Assembly: GCA_907164885.2 (NCBI GenBank)
Contig: OU015496.1
Location: 186,767,281 to 186,831,280 of the forward strand
DNA: 64,000 nucleotides
Source: Dolomedes plantarius
Taxonomy: Eukaryota > Arthropoda > Arachnida > Araneae > Dolomedidae
Reading direction: 5' to 3'
In this document: positions 31,029-41,540 of the stretch, piece by piece
Numbering within the stretch: position 1 is the stretch's first letter
Layout: every line of letters begins with the position of its first letter
Position numbers and translations under genes: made by a program
The notes under the pieces: generated by a model
Told to the model about the DNA's origin: nothing
The model's input: the letters and a program-made list of their open reading frames with translations, nothing else
Database searches by the model: none

Positions 31029-32121
31029 TTAAGGCTGCTTATGTACTAACCCTATTGGAGAAAATTTGCCCAAAGATTCCGACTTGGATTTAAGAATTTT
31101 TTTTTTTTGAATTGTACTCCGTAATAGAGAAAGAAATTTAAAACTTTGGGACATTTTTCGTTTTAAAAAATATGCAAATAATATTTCAAAAATTTAATTA
31201 TTTTGGGAAAAAATCTGGTCTGGTGTGTTTTAAACGCTTATCAATTCCAATGGAGGACGAATTATCTAAAATGAATCCTGTTGCAAGGTGCAGAAAATTT
31301 CAGGCTATCTGAAAATACCATTTTTATAGGATTATCAGCACTTAAGTGGCTCTAAATAGCAGACACGTTTTCTCCATATGTTAATACTAGCTGAAAACCC
31401 ACACTTCGCTACGGAGTACATTCAAATTAAATACAACGGTCAACGTATGCAATTTATGCCAAAAAATAAATATATATATTTATAATAAATGCGATGATCA
31501 ATGTATACAATTGATGTAAAATATATATCTATCTATATATATATATTTATAAAAAAATCGTAAGGGATATGCATTTTTTTTGGATAATATCCAATCGTCT
31601 GCTGCATTAGAAAGAGAAAAAAAAATTTTTTTGTCTATTTAGTTGTTACGCACGTGACGATAAATTTATTGTAAGTACCAGAGAAAGAAATCACGTGATC
31701 ACCATTTAATAAATTAAATTCTAAAAATTAATCTTTAAAAATTCACCAAAAATCAGAAAATCGAGGTAAAAGTTCGAAAAAAATTTCATTTTGAAGGAAT
31801 TTTTATGATCTTTCTCGTGATATAAATTTTATAACCCTCAATGTATTATTTTAAATGCAAACGTAAAAAAAGTTTAAAAAACAGCTTAAAAATTTAATTT
31901 TAAAAAATCTGAGAAGAATTTTTGAAAAATCTTTCTTAGTGTACCCCTACACTATTAGAAGAATCGCCATGCAAGATTTCAGCCCTTTAGGTCCAGCGGT
32001 TTGGTCTGTGCGTTGTATGTCAGTCAGTCAGTCAGTGAATGAATGAGTCAGTTACGGAACTGTTTTATATATATAGATTGAGGCGAGCGAATTCAATAGG
32101 GTTTGTACACAGCAGCCTTAA
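31029..32121 (+). mobile_element. TTAA-flanked MITE in the mariner, split by a Helitron
   Basis: TTAA at both ends (31029-31032 and 32118-32121), ends GGCTGCTTATGTACTAACCC and (reverse) GGCTGCTGTGTACAAACCC. About 400 bp without the Helitron. Second copy of the element at 2226-3445. Confidence 0.85.
31387..32077 (-). mobile_element. Non-autonomous Helitron, complete, inside the MITE
   Basis: Plus strand A-CTAGCTGAAAACCCACAC ... TATATATAGA-T: 3' CTAG end and 5' TC end of a minus-strand Helitron between A and T. Same family as 4063-4742. Confidence 0.93.
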
Positions 32122-32256
32122 TGAAACTGCATGAAAGATGGTAGAAGGTAGAGGAACAAAACGGTGAACATGTTGTCCAATAAAGTTATTGGTGAAAATC
32201 AAAAACGGTCTTTTATTTTTACGTAAAAAACGAACGAACTTCTTGGCTAACCTAAC

Positions 32257-32821
32257 ATGAGATAATTTTAATAGGAGTTGGCACGTGAATTCACGCCCTA
32301 TTTAATATAGGAAATGGGAGGGCGTGCTAATGGATGGTTTCTTTAATGGTGATGACTGTGAGAAATGTTTTTTTCCGATTAAAAAAATTGTATCTACGAA
32401 GGTCGCGTGGATGCCCACCACGTGTTGTGCGGGTAACCACAGGGTGTGCGTGCGGCAGGATGCGGGTGCCAGGGCTCAGCTGCTTATATTTGCGTAGGCA
32501 CTCAGCTCGCGTGGCGATCAAACACAAACTGAAAGTCTCAAGGTAGATCTTTGATTCCAAATAAAATACCTATAAATGCCGTTTGTTATTTAGCACGTAT
32601 TAGCGAAGGGATTTTTACCATGTTTTTATTAACTTGCTTTCTTGTTTGTTTGTGTGTTTGTCCCTTACAAATCTTGCAATCGATTTTTAACTAACTTCCC
32701 GACGAGCTAGACATTTGAAACTTTTAGAATGGCTCAGAACACGATGACAATGCATTTTCAAAATACTTTTAGCCATCTTTAAGCAGAATTAAATTAATTT
32801 TCAGTTATTTTCAGTTAATTT
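32257..32821. other. No gene seen
   Basis: A GC-richer patch at 32390-32520 has GC-rich short inverted words (CCACGTG) but no supported frame. Confidence 0.4.
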
Positions 32822-32985
32822 TGTTTTGTAGACTGGTGCAGCCATCTATCGACCGGGACAGGAACGAAAAGTTAAACGCAAGTTAACTTCCAATTAACTT
32901 CATTTTCTTTCAAGTTGATGGGATAATTTACCAAAAAAATTTTTAAAAAGTATTTATTAATACATAGAATTGTCACGTTTATATG
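32822..32985 (+). repeat. Direct repeat of about 160 bp (partner 33899-34060)
   Basis: Both copies begin GTTTTGTAGACTGGTGCAGC and end near AATACATAGAATC, with few differences, 1.08 kb apart. They could be a segmental duplication or two copies of a short dispersed repeat. Confidence 0.9.
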
Positions 32986-33151
32986 ATTCAACAGAAAATT
33001 TAAAAACAAGGTATATAAAAAGTTATTTTTATCTTGTAATTATTTGTTTATATGTTTATTTACGACCGTGTAGTATTGTTACCCATACTGATGAAACGAC
33101 AATGTTCGAGTTCACAGCTACTTGCATTTTTACACTACACCTGACAATATG

Positions 33152-33640
33152 GGCCTAAGGTAGCCCAGTGGTAGCGTGTTGGGTTTGGAATTAAGGGTGC
33201 TCGGTTCGAATCCCGACGACGCCATTAAATACCTGCATGTATACGTCTGATAGGGGGACATTAATTCCTTACACTGGAAACTCCTATGATGTGAGAGAGG
33301 GTGGGAGAATGTACCATCCCCTCAGATATCTCCCCTCGGTCAAAATATTGGTAGCAGCAGGTGGTGGATTTGGTTAACCTATACTGTGTCCCCATTTTAA
33401 GCAACCGTCGATTCTCACAGATTAAAAGTGCAAATGTTTTAATGGACAAGTGACAAACAACAACACGTGACACTGAAACGAAAATGATTGTCCAGTATAG
33501 GCCAGATATGGCGGTACGTTAAATTCTTTGACCGGAAAGGTCTTCAAAGAAGGCAGTGGGTGGTGGAAGGTGCGAGCCCTTCAAGATATCGCCCTTGGTG
33601 GTATTCGATCAAAACTTAGGTGGCACCAATGGAGCAATGT
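33152..33640 (+). mobile_element. tRNA-derived SINE and body
   Basis: Head about 33152-33225 with A box TAGCCCAGTGGTAGCG and B box GGTTCGAATCCCGAC. It could fold partly as a tRNA, but the same head recurs at 9757, 36017, 55590 and 54952, so it is a SINE. Downstream, CCCCTCAGATATCTCCCCTC and a variant (CCCTTCAAGATATCGCCCTT) repeat within the body. Right limit uncertain. Confidence 0.6.
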
Positions 33641-33898
33641 TGAAAAAAAAATACGTAAAATGGCGAAACAAAAATGTCTGCCTATTTTATGACGATACTG
33701 CATTTTTACGCCCAACGACGAAATGAATATATTTGGTCCAGTTCGCGAGCTAACCTACATTTTTAAACATAATAGCAAAATATAAATGCCTGACAAGTTT
33801 ACGACCAATTTTTATTTTTTCCACCCCACACTGAAGCAAAAATGTTTGTGCGGTTTACGATAAAATTTTGCTCAATTGTGTATCGTTTATTATTTAGG

Positions 33899-34060
33899 TT
33901 TTGTAGACTGGTGCAGCCATCTATCGGCCGAGACAGGAACGAAAAGTTAAACGCAAGTTAACTTCCAATTAACTTCATTTCCTTTCAAGTTGATGGGATA
34001 ATTCACTAAAAAAAATTTTTTAAAGTATTTATTAATACATAGAATCATCATGTTTCTATG
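33899..34060 (+). repeat. Second copy of the ~160-bp direct repeat
   Basis: See 32822-32985. It is followed by an AT-only stretch of TTTATTAATAAAGTA units to about 34160. Confidence 0.9.
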
Positions 34061-34381
34061 TATTAATAAATACTTTATTTATTAATAAAGTACCTTTATT
34101 AATAAATAAAGTATCTATTAATTAATAAAGTATTTATTAACAAAGCATACTTTATTTAATAATACCCATTTCACGGAAAGGGAACAAATGAATAAGAACT
34201 ACGAAGGTTTGATAGCGTCATAAAGACAAGAGCAAACTGTCAGTATGTTTATATTATACCGAAACTTTCGGTTTGGGGAAACGTGCAAATGAACTGCTTG
34301 GCGGTCAGTCTTAAAGTCCAAAACGCATAGGTTGGCATCGTTACTTTTCGATCCTCGTGTTTTAAGCTATGGGGATTTTCT

Positions 34382-35100
34382 CTCTCAGCATTTTTCTACA
34401 GAAGCCTATTTTTGAACTCTGTTTTTGTTTATTAACATTAAAGTAGACGCTTAAATAAATAGCGAGTATTTTTTAAGTTTAAAATTGAAATCAAAATCAG
34501 TCGCTAATTTTTAATATTGACGTTTTTCGTGGCAAAATCAAAATTAATTTTCGCAAAAAATTAAATTAAAATAAAAAGATATTTTGAAAGAAATTGCGCC
34601 TTGCGTCTAAAGATAAATTTTTAAAGGCAGAAAATATAATTCAGAAGTATGCATTTGCTAATTAAGTTCGCTAATCAAGCCTCTTCAACTAAGCAATAAA
34701 TTAAAGACTGGAGCACACGCTATTTATCATTTTGCTTTTTCTCTCAGCATTTTTCTACAGAAGCCTATTTTTGAACTCTGTTTTTGTTTATTAACATTAA
34801 AGTAGACGCTTAAATAAAGAGCGCGTAGTTTTTACGTTTAAAATTGAAAAAAAAATCAGTCTCTAATTTTTAATATTGACGTTTTTCGTGGCAAAATCAA
34901 AATTAATTTTCGCAAAAAATTAAATTAAAATAAAAAGATATTTTGAAAGAAATTGCGCCTTGCATGTAAAGATAAATTATTAAAGGCATAAAATATAATT
35001 CAAAAGTATGCATTTGCTAATTAAGTTCGCTAATCAAGCCTCGTCAACTAAACAATAAATTAAAGACTGGAGCACACGCTATTTATCATTTTGTCTTTTC
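34382..35100 (+). repeat. 359-bp tandem duplication
   Basis: CTCTCAGCATTTTTCTACAG starts both units (34382 and 34741); they remain nearly identical through ACACGCTATTTATCATTTTG. No coding sequence. Confidence 0.95.
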
Positions 35101-35284
35101 TCTCCGCTTTACTGTTGTTTTCTTTACGTTCATTATTTTTTTTTCTGGATACTTCTAAAATGTACGGAAAAAGGCCACACGAGTACTTAAGGGAAATGCG
35201 GATGTAAAGTAAGCAACTGAGTTGTTTCAGTCCATTAATTCATGTTTACTAAACAATTACAGTCGAACCCAATACAGAACCCAA

Positions 35285-35400
35285 TTACAGAAACAGAAAA
35301 ATATATTTATAAAAAAATCGTAACGGATATATTTATAGACAAAATAATGTAGAAGAAAATATTCAAATTAAATACAACGGTCAATGTATGCAATTAATTG
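35285..35400 (-). mobile_element. Helitron fragment (TCAGTCAG family)
   Basis: Contains TATTTATAAAAAAATCGTAA and ATACAACGGTCAATGTATGC, internal and 3'-proximal words of the family, in scrambled order; no ends. Confidence 0.6.
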
Positions 35401-35427
35401 TATGTTTAATATCCATAAAACATACTA

Positions 35428-35760
35428 TAGTCGAAACCCGTTATAGCGAACCTGGTATATAACGAACTCACGGATATAACGAACAAAAATTCTGGTCCCG
35501 CCATTTTCCTATTGTGCGTATTTTAATTAGCATTGTGTCAGTTTAATGTAATCGATTTTAGTCGATTTAATTCATTAATGATCATTTTTAATAGATTTTA
35601 CCATTTTACAATACATCATTATTGAATACACATTGCAACTAATGAGTTATACATTTTGTGAATTCTAGCATTTTTCTTAACGGTTCGGATATAGCGAGCT
35701 ACAGGATAAAGCGAACAAAACTTTTGATCCCTTGAAGTTCGTTATAGCGGGGTTTGAGTG
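35428..35760 (+). mobile_element. pogo-like MITE, 333 bp
   Basis: Left TAGTCGAAACCCGTTATAGC, right (reverse) CACTCAAACCCCGCTATAAC, flanked by TA. ATAACGAAC / GTTCGTTATA motifs are repeated in the ends. Confidence 0.82.
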
Positions 35761-35977
35761 TATATACCTCTATAATTTATACGACTATTTTAATTGGAGA
35801 TATATTAGCTAATCATTATCAAATCAAAGTAAATAATAAGATCAAAAACCTGAAAACCCTTTATTAGATGAACGTTTGGAATCATGATTTAAAAGATGAT
35901 TGGGTTAGTTCCCTCAAATTACGAGGGGGAAAATTTAGATACGATACATTGCAGAATAAATTATGTTGACTCTTACC

Positions 35978-36016
35978 CCCCCCCCCCACACACACACACC
36001 ACCACCACCACCACCA
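35978..36016 (+). repeat. Poly-C / CA / CAC microsatellite
   Basis: C(13) followed by (CA)n and (CAC)n directly before a SINE head. A similar poly-C/CA block is at 49632-49662. Confidence 0.95.
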
Positions 36017-36200
36017 CTTGGGCTAGTGGTTAGCGTCTCAAGGAGCGAGATATACGAGATCCCATTAAGCGGGCCTGGGTTTGTATTCCGGATAAGGCGT
36101 GGATGTTCCTGGGACGTTCCTTCATGAGGCACAATGTTGTTTCACTTATATGGCTCTCGCATAAGTAAGTAGCCAACTAATTTGCGATCTAGAGTGAAAA
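36017..36200 (+). mobile_element. tRNA-derived SINE, degenerate B box
   Basis: A box TGGGCTAGTGGTTAGCG; B box weak (GGTTTGTATTCC). The body (TTCATGAGGCACAATGTTG, CTTATATGGCTCTCGCATAA) resembles that at 55690-55740. Right end uncertain. Confidence 0.55.
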
Positions 36201-36239
36201 GTGAAATAAGTGCTCTTCACGTTTTATTAAGAGTATATT

Positions 36240-37545
36240 AATAAAATAATCCACCTAAGTACGTATAGTTTTGTCATTAAGAAATGTTGACAGTAGTAGT
36301 AAGAATATGATTTTTCATCCTCTATTCAAGTTTGAAACTCAAAATGTATTCTTATTTAAGGAATAATGGAAGTTTTGAAATCAATAAAAGTTTATGAAAT
36401 ACGGAAGTAGTATAACGACATTTTAAAATTTTTTATTTGCTGTCTATCTATTTGTAACAATGTCTTACATCTCAGTTTTTAAGCTAGTTAAGTGCTGATA
36501 TATTTTTACGGACTGATTTTACGAAAAATAACCAAATTTTGACTTGCTCTCCTCTGGTATTTAAAAAAGAGTGTTTCCAAGCGTAATGCTACCTGTCTCA
36601 TAAATAAAGAAAAACCATGTGGTTCGATTTCCTCTCAAACCTCCGAGAGCAGAGAAATAATACCAACCATTGATCAAAAATCAACCATCAGTTACGAAAA
36701 GAGTCATCAATCTTTTTTCCGGTCAGATTTCGCAATGGTCATGTTCTTTTAGCTACGGAGGTCAAATAGGGATTTTACTGAAAATATCCACTTTTTAACT
36801 AGAGAATTAAATGTCAAATAAAATCAATCCCTTTATCCTCCTTGAAAAAAATTTATACAAGTTATATCTTTGTGATTTATTTAATTTTAACTGAAAACAT
36901 AATTTAACAGTCACAATTATATAATCTTTAACAATAACGTATTGAGAAATTTAACATAAAAAGCAATAGCAAAATAATCAGTTTAATCGAAGTTCAGGCT
37001 ATTTTATTTTATGTATTTTTTTAGATATCCAGATTGGGTTTGTTATTAGAAACCATCTTACTGATAACAGACTCAGAACTGTCACATGTTATTTTCCTTC
37101 GTAATGGATTTGATATGTAATTCAGCTGGGTAAACATTTGCTCGTACGTATAATGTGGTACCATTTGCTATTGCATTTTTTTTATAGTTTTTGAATATTT
37201 TTCCTCTAATGTATAAACGTCGTCCAGTCGAGCTAAGTTTCTTCGTGGGTCACTAAGTGGCCTGCTGGTCTTAGATTACTAAGCTATTAATAGTGAAAGA
37301 CAAGAAATGTTGCCATATGAGACTTTTAAAAAGTCGTTTTTCGTAATAAAGAATTGCGACACATAGGTGGATAGTATGATTAATAATGGCCTGGTTAAAA
37401 TAGTTTGGGGCCCTAGACTCCACATCTTTCCGGGTCTCCTTGTGTTTACTACCTTTCTAGTTCACATGAGGGGGGGGGGACGCCCATTGTACAGCTAATT
37501 ATTTCATGGATGGGAAACTGAGATTAACTTTTTCATTGTGATTAA
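36240..37545. other. No gene seen
   Basis: AT-rich unique sequence with a poly-G run near 37470. No element ends or exons recognised. Confidence 0.5.
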
Positions 37546-37547
37546 AC

Positions 37548-37965
37548 ATACAAGGTGCGGCCATTAATTTCCAGGACTGATCTAATAACTCCAGAAAATA
37601 TTACATGAAATACATACTCATTTAATATGTTTCGAAGTAACTCCCACCTGCCGTAATGCACTTCTGTGCTCGGATGTATAACTTTCGGAATCAACTTTTA
37701 AAGTCCTCTTTCGGAATGCTTTTTAATGTGGACATCACCGTTTTCTTGATGGCTTCGACATCCTAAAATCTTATTCCCTTCAGCAAATAGGCCCAGCTTG
37801 AGGTCCGGGAGATGCAGCATCGTCCATACACTCCGGACTTAGCACCGGCAGACATTTTCTTGTTTCGAAAACTGAAAGATTTGCTGAAGGGAACAAGATT
37901 TGAGGATGTCGAAGCCATCAAGAAAACAGTGACGTCCACATTGCATTTAGACAAAGGCTTTTGCA
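37548..37965. pseudogene. Two mariner transposase C-terminal fragments in opposite orientation
   Basis: Plus strand 37812-37965: QHRPYTPDLAPADIFLFRKL then RFEDVEAIKKTVTSTL, the end of a mariner catalytic domain (PDLAPAD is the third acidic residue block). Minus strand 37790 to about 37600 repeats the last part and goes on: EAIKKTVMSTLKSIPKEDF, then RAQKCITAGGSYFE, the mariner C-terminus. The two overlap in content and face away from each other. The left end at 37548 (CAAGGTGCGGCCATTAATTT) may be the element terminus. Confidence 0.75.
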
Positions 37966-38011
37966 TGAATAAAATAATTACAATATTATTTTCAACGAAT
38001 AATACGAAATA

Positions 38012-38604
38012 CACTCAGTGGTCATTTTATTATGACCACCTACTTCGTTGGGCCAACTCTTGCTCTCAATACTGCCGCTATTCTCTTTGGCATTGTTTCT
38101 GTGAGATGTTAGTAGGTGGTTTGAGGAATCTGAGACCATATCCGACTCGCCAATTCTGTAAGATTTGATGGTCTTGGATCCAACTGCCTGATGCCCCTTT
38201 CGACCTCATTCCACAAATGCTGAGTTGGGATTGAGACGTGGTAATTGTGAGGGCCAACTAAGCAAGGTGAAGTCTCCGCTATGCCCTTCAAACCATCTGG
38301 TGAACAACGTGAGCTTGACGGCATGGGGCACGTCCTGCTGAAAGCATCCATCTCCAGAAGGGTAAACCATTAACATAACTCGGTGCACTTGGTCAGCGAC
38401 AATATTTGAATATTTTTCGGCATTCAGACGTTCTTTTCATGCTAAATAAAGTACCCAAACAATGCCAGGTAAACATCCTTCAGATCGTAATATTGCATCT
38501 ACCAGCTGGAAGTGTTGCGGTAAGGTACCTAGCGTCCATGATTTCGAGCTGTTTTCGCCGTTTTCGCACCCTGCCGTTTGTATGGTGTACTCAAAAACGT
38601 GATT
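38012..38604 (-). pseudogene. Tc1-family transposase remnant, heavily mutated
   Basis: TA at 38010-38011 then CTCAGTGGTCATTTTATTAT, a terminal repeat. On the minus strand: WVLYLA near 38445, KYSNIVADQVHRVMLMVYPS near 38390, CFQQDVPHAVKLTLFTRWFE near 38320 (second catalytic Asp kept, the usual DNAPCH lost), LNPNSAFVE near 38210 where family members have the Glu block (Glu not aligned), then VERGIRQLDPRPSNLTELAS. Truncated at the right by a Helitron. A different Tc1 subfamily from the copies at 11662 and 25502. Confidence 0.8.
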
Positions 38605-38605
38605 A

Positions 38606-39327
38606 ATGATATATATAATCGCCGTTGTCTCTGTATAACACTTCCGGGCTGTACTCATCTTTCAGTTGAAGCCCTCGGTAAACAAACGGCCGGTTAGGCT
38701 TAATTTCAATTTCAGATGTGGATCAGAATTTTTTCTTACCTAAAAACTAATATCTTCTCCATCAAATCACGTTTGTTCAGTCTATTTTTCTATAAAACAT
38801 TCACAACTAAAAAAATTGGATGTTTTTAGCTGTATATTTAACAGTTTTTAAAAATCTGTTTACTTTTGCGATGAATTCTGAAAGTAAATAAACTTGAATG
38901 TGAATGAATCAAGTAGCTCAAGTATTCATATCGCGTAGTGAGCTGTAAAAAACTGGAGTCTACTACTTCAATCGCATGAAAAACTAAATAAATAAAAAAT
39001 AATGAAAGGGTTTGCTTTTATAAGGTGTGGATTAAATGCAATATTGTTAGATAATTCGGGATATTTTTTAACTTTCATATACTTTTTCCATTATGGCGTC
39101 ATTATTAGTATTATGACGTCAAAATGACGGGTTGGATGGCAGTCTACTACTCCAATCGCATGAAAAACTAAATAAATAAAAAATAATGAAAGGGTTTGCT
39201 TTTATAAGGTGTGGATTAAATGCAATATTGTTAGATAATTCAGGATATTTTTTAACTTTCATATACTTTTTCCATTATGGCGTCATTATTAGTATTATGA
39301 CGTCCAAAATGACGGGTTACCTTCTAG
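38606..39327 (+). mobile_element. Non-autonomous Helitron with duplicated 3' end
   Basis: Plus-strand homologue of 21476-22007, ending GACGGGTTACCTTCTAG-T (CTAG 39324-39327). The last ~180 bp are present twice in tandem (38958-39137 and 39141-39327); the inner copy stops at GACGGGTT without CTAG. The exact 5' end is unclear (near ATATATATAATCGCC). Confidence 0.75.
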
Positions 39328-39858
39328 TAAGACAATATTATCCTTTTCCATTCATCTACTTTCCAATCCTTGTGCGAACTAGAGGCGTTTGAGCTTGTTA
39401 GCTGTAGCAGCAAAGGCTTTCGAACGGCTTCCATACCCGATTTCTTCGGCTTGGAACACACCATATCAATGGCTTGGAACACACCTATAAGCAGGGCCGG
39501 ATTTAGATGAAAAGAGGCCCTAGGCTATTCCACTTATGAGGCCCTTTCACCTCTTATTTTTAAATTTGTAAATTACATGAGAAATAATAAAATACATCAT
39601 TACTGTGATATATATCAATATATTAAATGAAACATGTTGTTATTGGTACTGACCTATATATATTCAATACATTGAAGATTAAACCAAATTCAATTCAGAT
39701 AAATTTATTTCATAATAATTCGCATTTAAAGTTTAAGTATGAATTATTATAAATTTTAAGTCTTAAACTAAACCAAAAATGGAACTTTATTCAAACAAAA
39801 TCCAGATCACAAAAAAGAAAATATCAAATTGTATATCATATTAAATTTTATGTTAATA

Positions 39859-41267
39859 CACTGCTGGCTACCCAAATTGCAACACCAAGAAAAACAAGAG
39901 ATATCACAACAAAATTTATTTTGTAGATAACATGTTGACCAAGTATCAAATGATTAAATTTATAGATTTCTGTGAAGTGCTGTTCCTGCCAAAATCAGTA
40001 GCCAGAGTAGCCGCCATTGTTGGAGATCACCGCTGCCACACGCCTCGGCATTAATTCAAAGAGACTTTGGATGAGTTCTTGGGGTACAGCAGACCAAGCA
40101 GCTTCCACACGTTGCCAAAGTTGATCTGCTGTGGCAGCTGGGGATGGAATCTGGGTCAATCGTAGAGCAACCATGGACCACATGTTTTCTATCGGCGAAA
40201 GATCCGAAGAGCGAGGCGGCCAGGGAAGCAATTCAATCTGGCGATTGACGAAGAACTGTTGGACAATGCGTGCCACGTGTGGTCACGCATTATCCTGTTG
40301 AAATATGGCTGTGGGCAAGCCCTGAAGATAAGGAAGGACAACTGGCTCCAACACCTCGGAGATGTAGCGCTGGCTGTTTAAAGTACCGGCAATGCATACT
40401 AGAGGTGTGCGAGAGTGATATCCAATACTGCCCCATACCATAATACCCGGTGCAGGACCAGTGTGGCGGTGCATAACGCAGCTGTTCAGCATCCTCTCTT
40501 CACGGTGTCTCCAGACTCGAATGCGACCATCGTGGTGTTGCAGACAGAAGCGTGACTCGTCAGTAAAGACAATTTCATTCCAGTCTGCCGTCCACATCCT
40601 TCTGTCATCGCACCATTGGCGGCGGAGACGTCTGTGGTTCTGCGTCAAGGGTAGACAAAGCAATGGACGTCTTGCGGGCAGACCACTCTGCTGTAAACGG
40701 CGTCGAATGGTACGCGCAGACACTGGATGATGCGTTACAGACTGCATGTGCTGTGCTATGGTTCGTGATGTGACTGAGCGATCCGTAACTGCCATGTGCA
40801 CAATTTGCCTGTCATCACGTGAAATGGTGCGCTGAGGTGGATGCGATCGAACACGCCGGTCCGTCGTACCCTCCTGCATCCAAGGATCACATATCCGCAT
40901 TACAGTTGTTTTGGTTTCGTCCAACACGACTACCGATTTCCCTGAAAGATAATCCACAATCTCGGTAGGCCACTATCCTTCCTCTAACGAACTCGGATAC
41001 TTGATCAAAAGATGATCGCTGTTTTCGACGAGGCATAATTGATCGTTTTTTTAAAAAACCACAAGAAAAACACAATTGCCGAACTTGAAATCGTCGAAAT
41101 CTCCAAGCCTTAAATAGCGCTTTGAAGTGGCGCCACAGGCGCGCGTGATGTGCGTCTGCGCTGAAATTCTAATCATTTGCATATCTCACCTCCGCTAATT
41201 CATGTTGTAAATTTCATGTTATTTGCATGTTTCCTTCAGGGTGTTGCATTTACAGTGGCCAGCAGTG
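39859..41267 (-). mobile_element. Tc1-family transposon, third copy
   Basis: 1409 bp, TA at 39857-39858 and 41268-41269, same CACTGCTGGC ends as the copies at 11662 and 14726. Inserted in the hAT remnant. Confidence 0.95.
39995..41036 (-). pseudogene. Tc1-family transposase with a frameshift and a nonsense codon
   Basis: From ATG at 41034-41036 to TGA at 39995. One extra T in a T run near 40910 (GTTGTTTTGGTT against GTTGTTTGGTT in the intact copy) shifts the frame after the helix-turn-helix; codon 251, Arg (CGA) in the intact copy, is TGA at 40283-40285, three residues after the second catalytic Asp. The rest (FTDESRF, SSDLSPIE) is conserved. Confidence 0.93.
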
Positions 41268-41326
41268 TAGTTATATCATTTAAGAACTGATTCAATCCAA
41301 GTATACATTTAAAACGAAATAGTAGA

Positions 41327-41455
41327 TTAGAATAATTTCTTTCTAAACTTTTTCACACAGAATTCTTCTATAAGTTCATCAAAATCTATTTTTCTGAACG
41401 TCTCATTTTCGATGCACAAAATATTCAATGAAGACAACCTCGTCTGGGTCAGCGT
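41327..41455 (-). pseudogene. hAT transposase C-terminal tail
   Basis: Reads TLTQTRLSSLNILCIENETF then IDFDELIEEFCVKKFRKKLF and stop at 41327-41329. The pattern TRLSSLxxLxIE...DFDELIxxFxxKKxRK is the end of the hAT dimerisation domain in ZMYM/TTF-type hAT transposases. Only about 42 codons remain. Confidence 0.7.
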
Positions 41456-41540
41456 GCTTCTTAATTGATTTTTGATATTTCAAATATTGATTCTTCGAAT
41501 ATTGAAAATAGACTTTTGGTTTAACGGTGAAAAGGTAGCA

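Larger units (their letters stand above)
30744..32256 (+). mobile_element. Mariner remnant, internally deleted and twice invaded
   Basis: Left end TTGGGTTGGCCCCAAAACG after TA (30742-30743); right end about 32245-32256 (reverse TTAGGTTAGCC). The N-terminus of a mariner transposase is readable from ATG at 30918 (MEENEQDFRHIISRKGK); after the invading MITE, a C-terminal motif follows (KLHERW, then VEEQNGEHV in a neighbouring frame). Most of the gene was deleted before the MITE came in, because the two remnants join directly at the TTAA. Confidence 0.75.
39492..41540 (-). mobile_element. hAT element, 3' part, split by a Tc1 element
   Basis: Starts at the plus-strand CAGGGCCGGATTTAG (39492), a hAT end. 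After the Tc1 insertion the minus strand encodes a hAT transposase C-terminus (41327-41455). The 5' part is missing, so no target duplication can be assigned. Confidence 0.7.

Noticed and set aside
33152..33225. tRNA gene
   Set aside because: A and B boxes are present, but the acceptor stem does not close and the same head is repeated as a SINE elsewhere.
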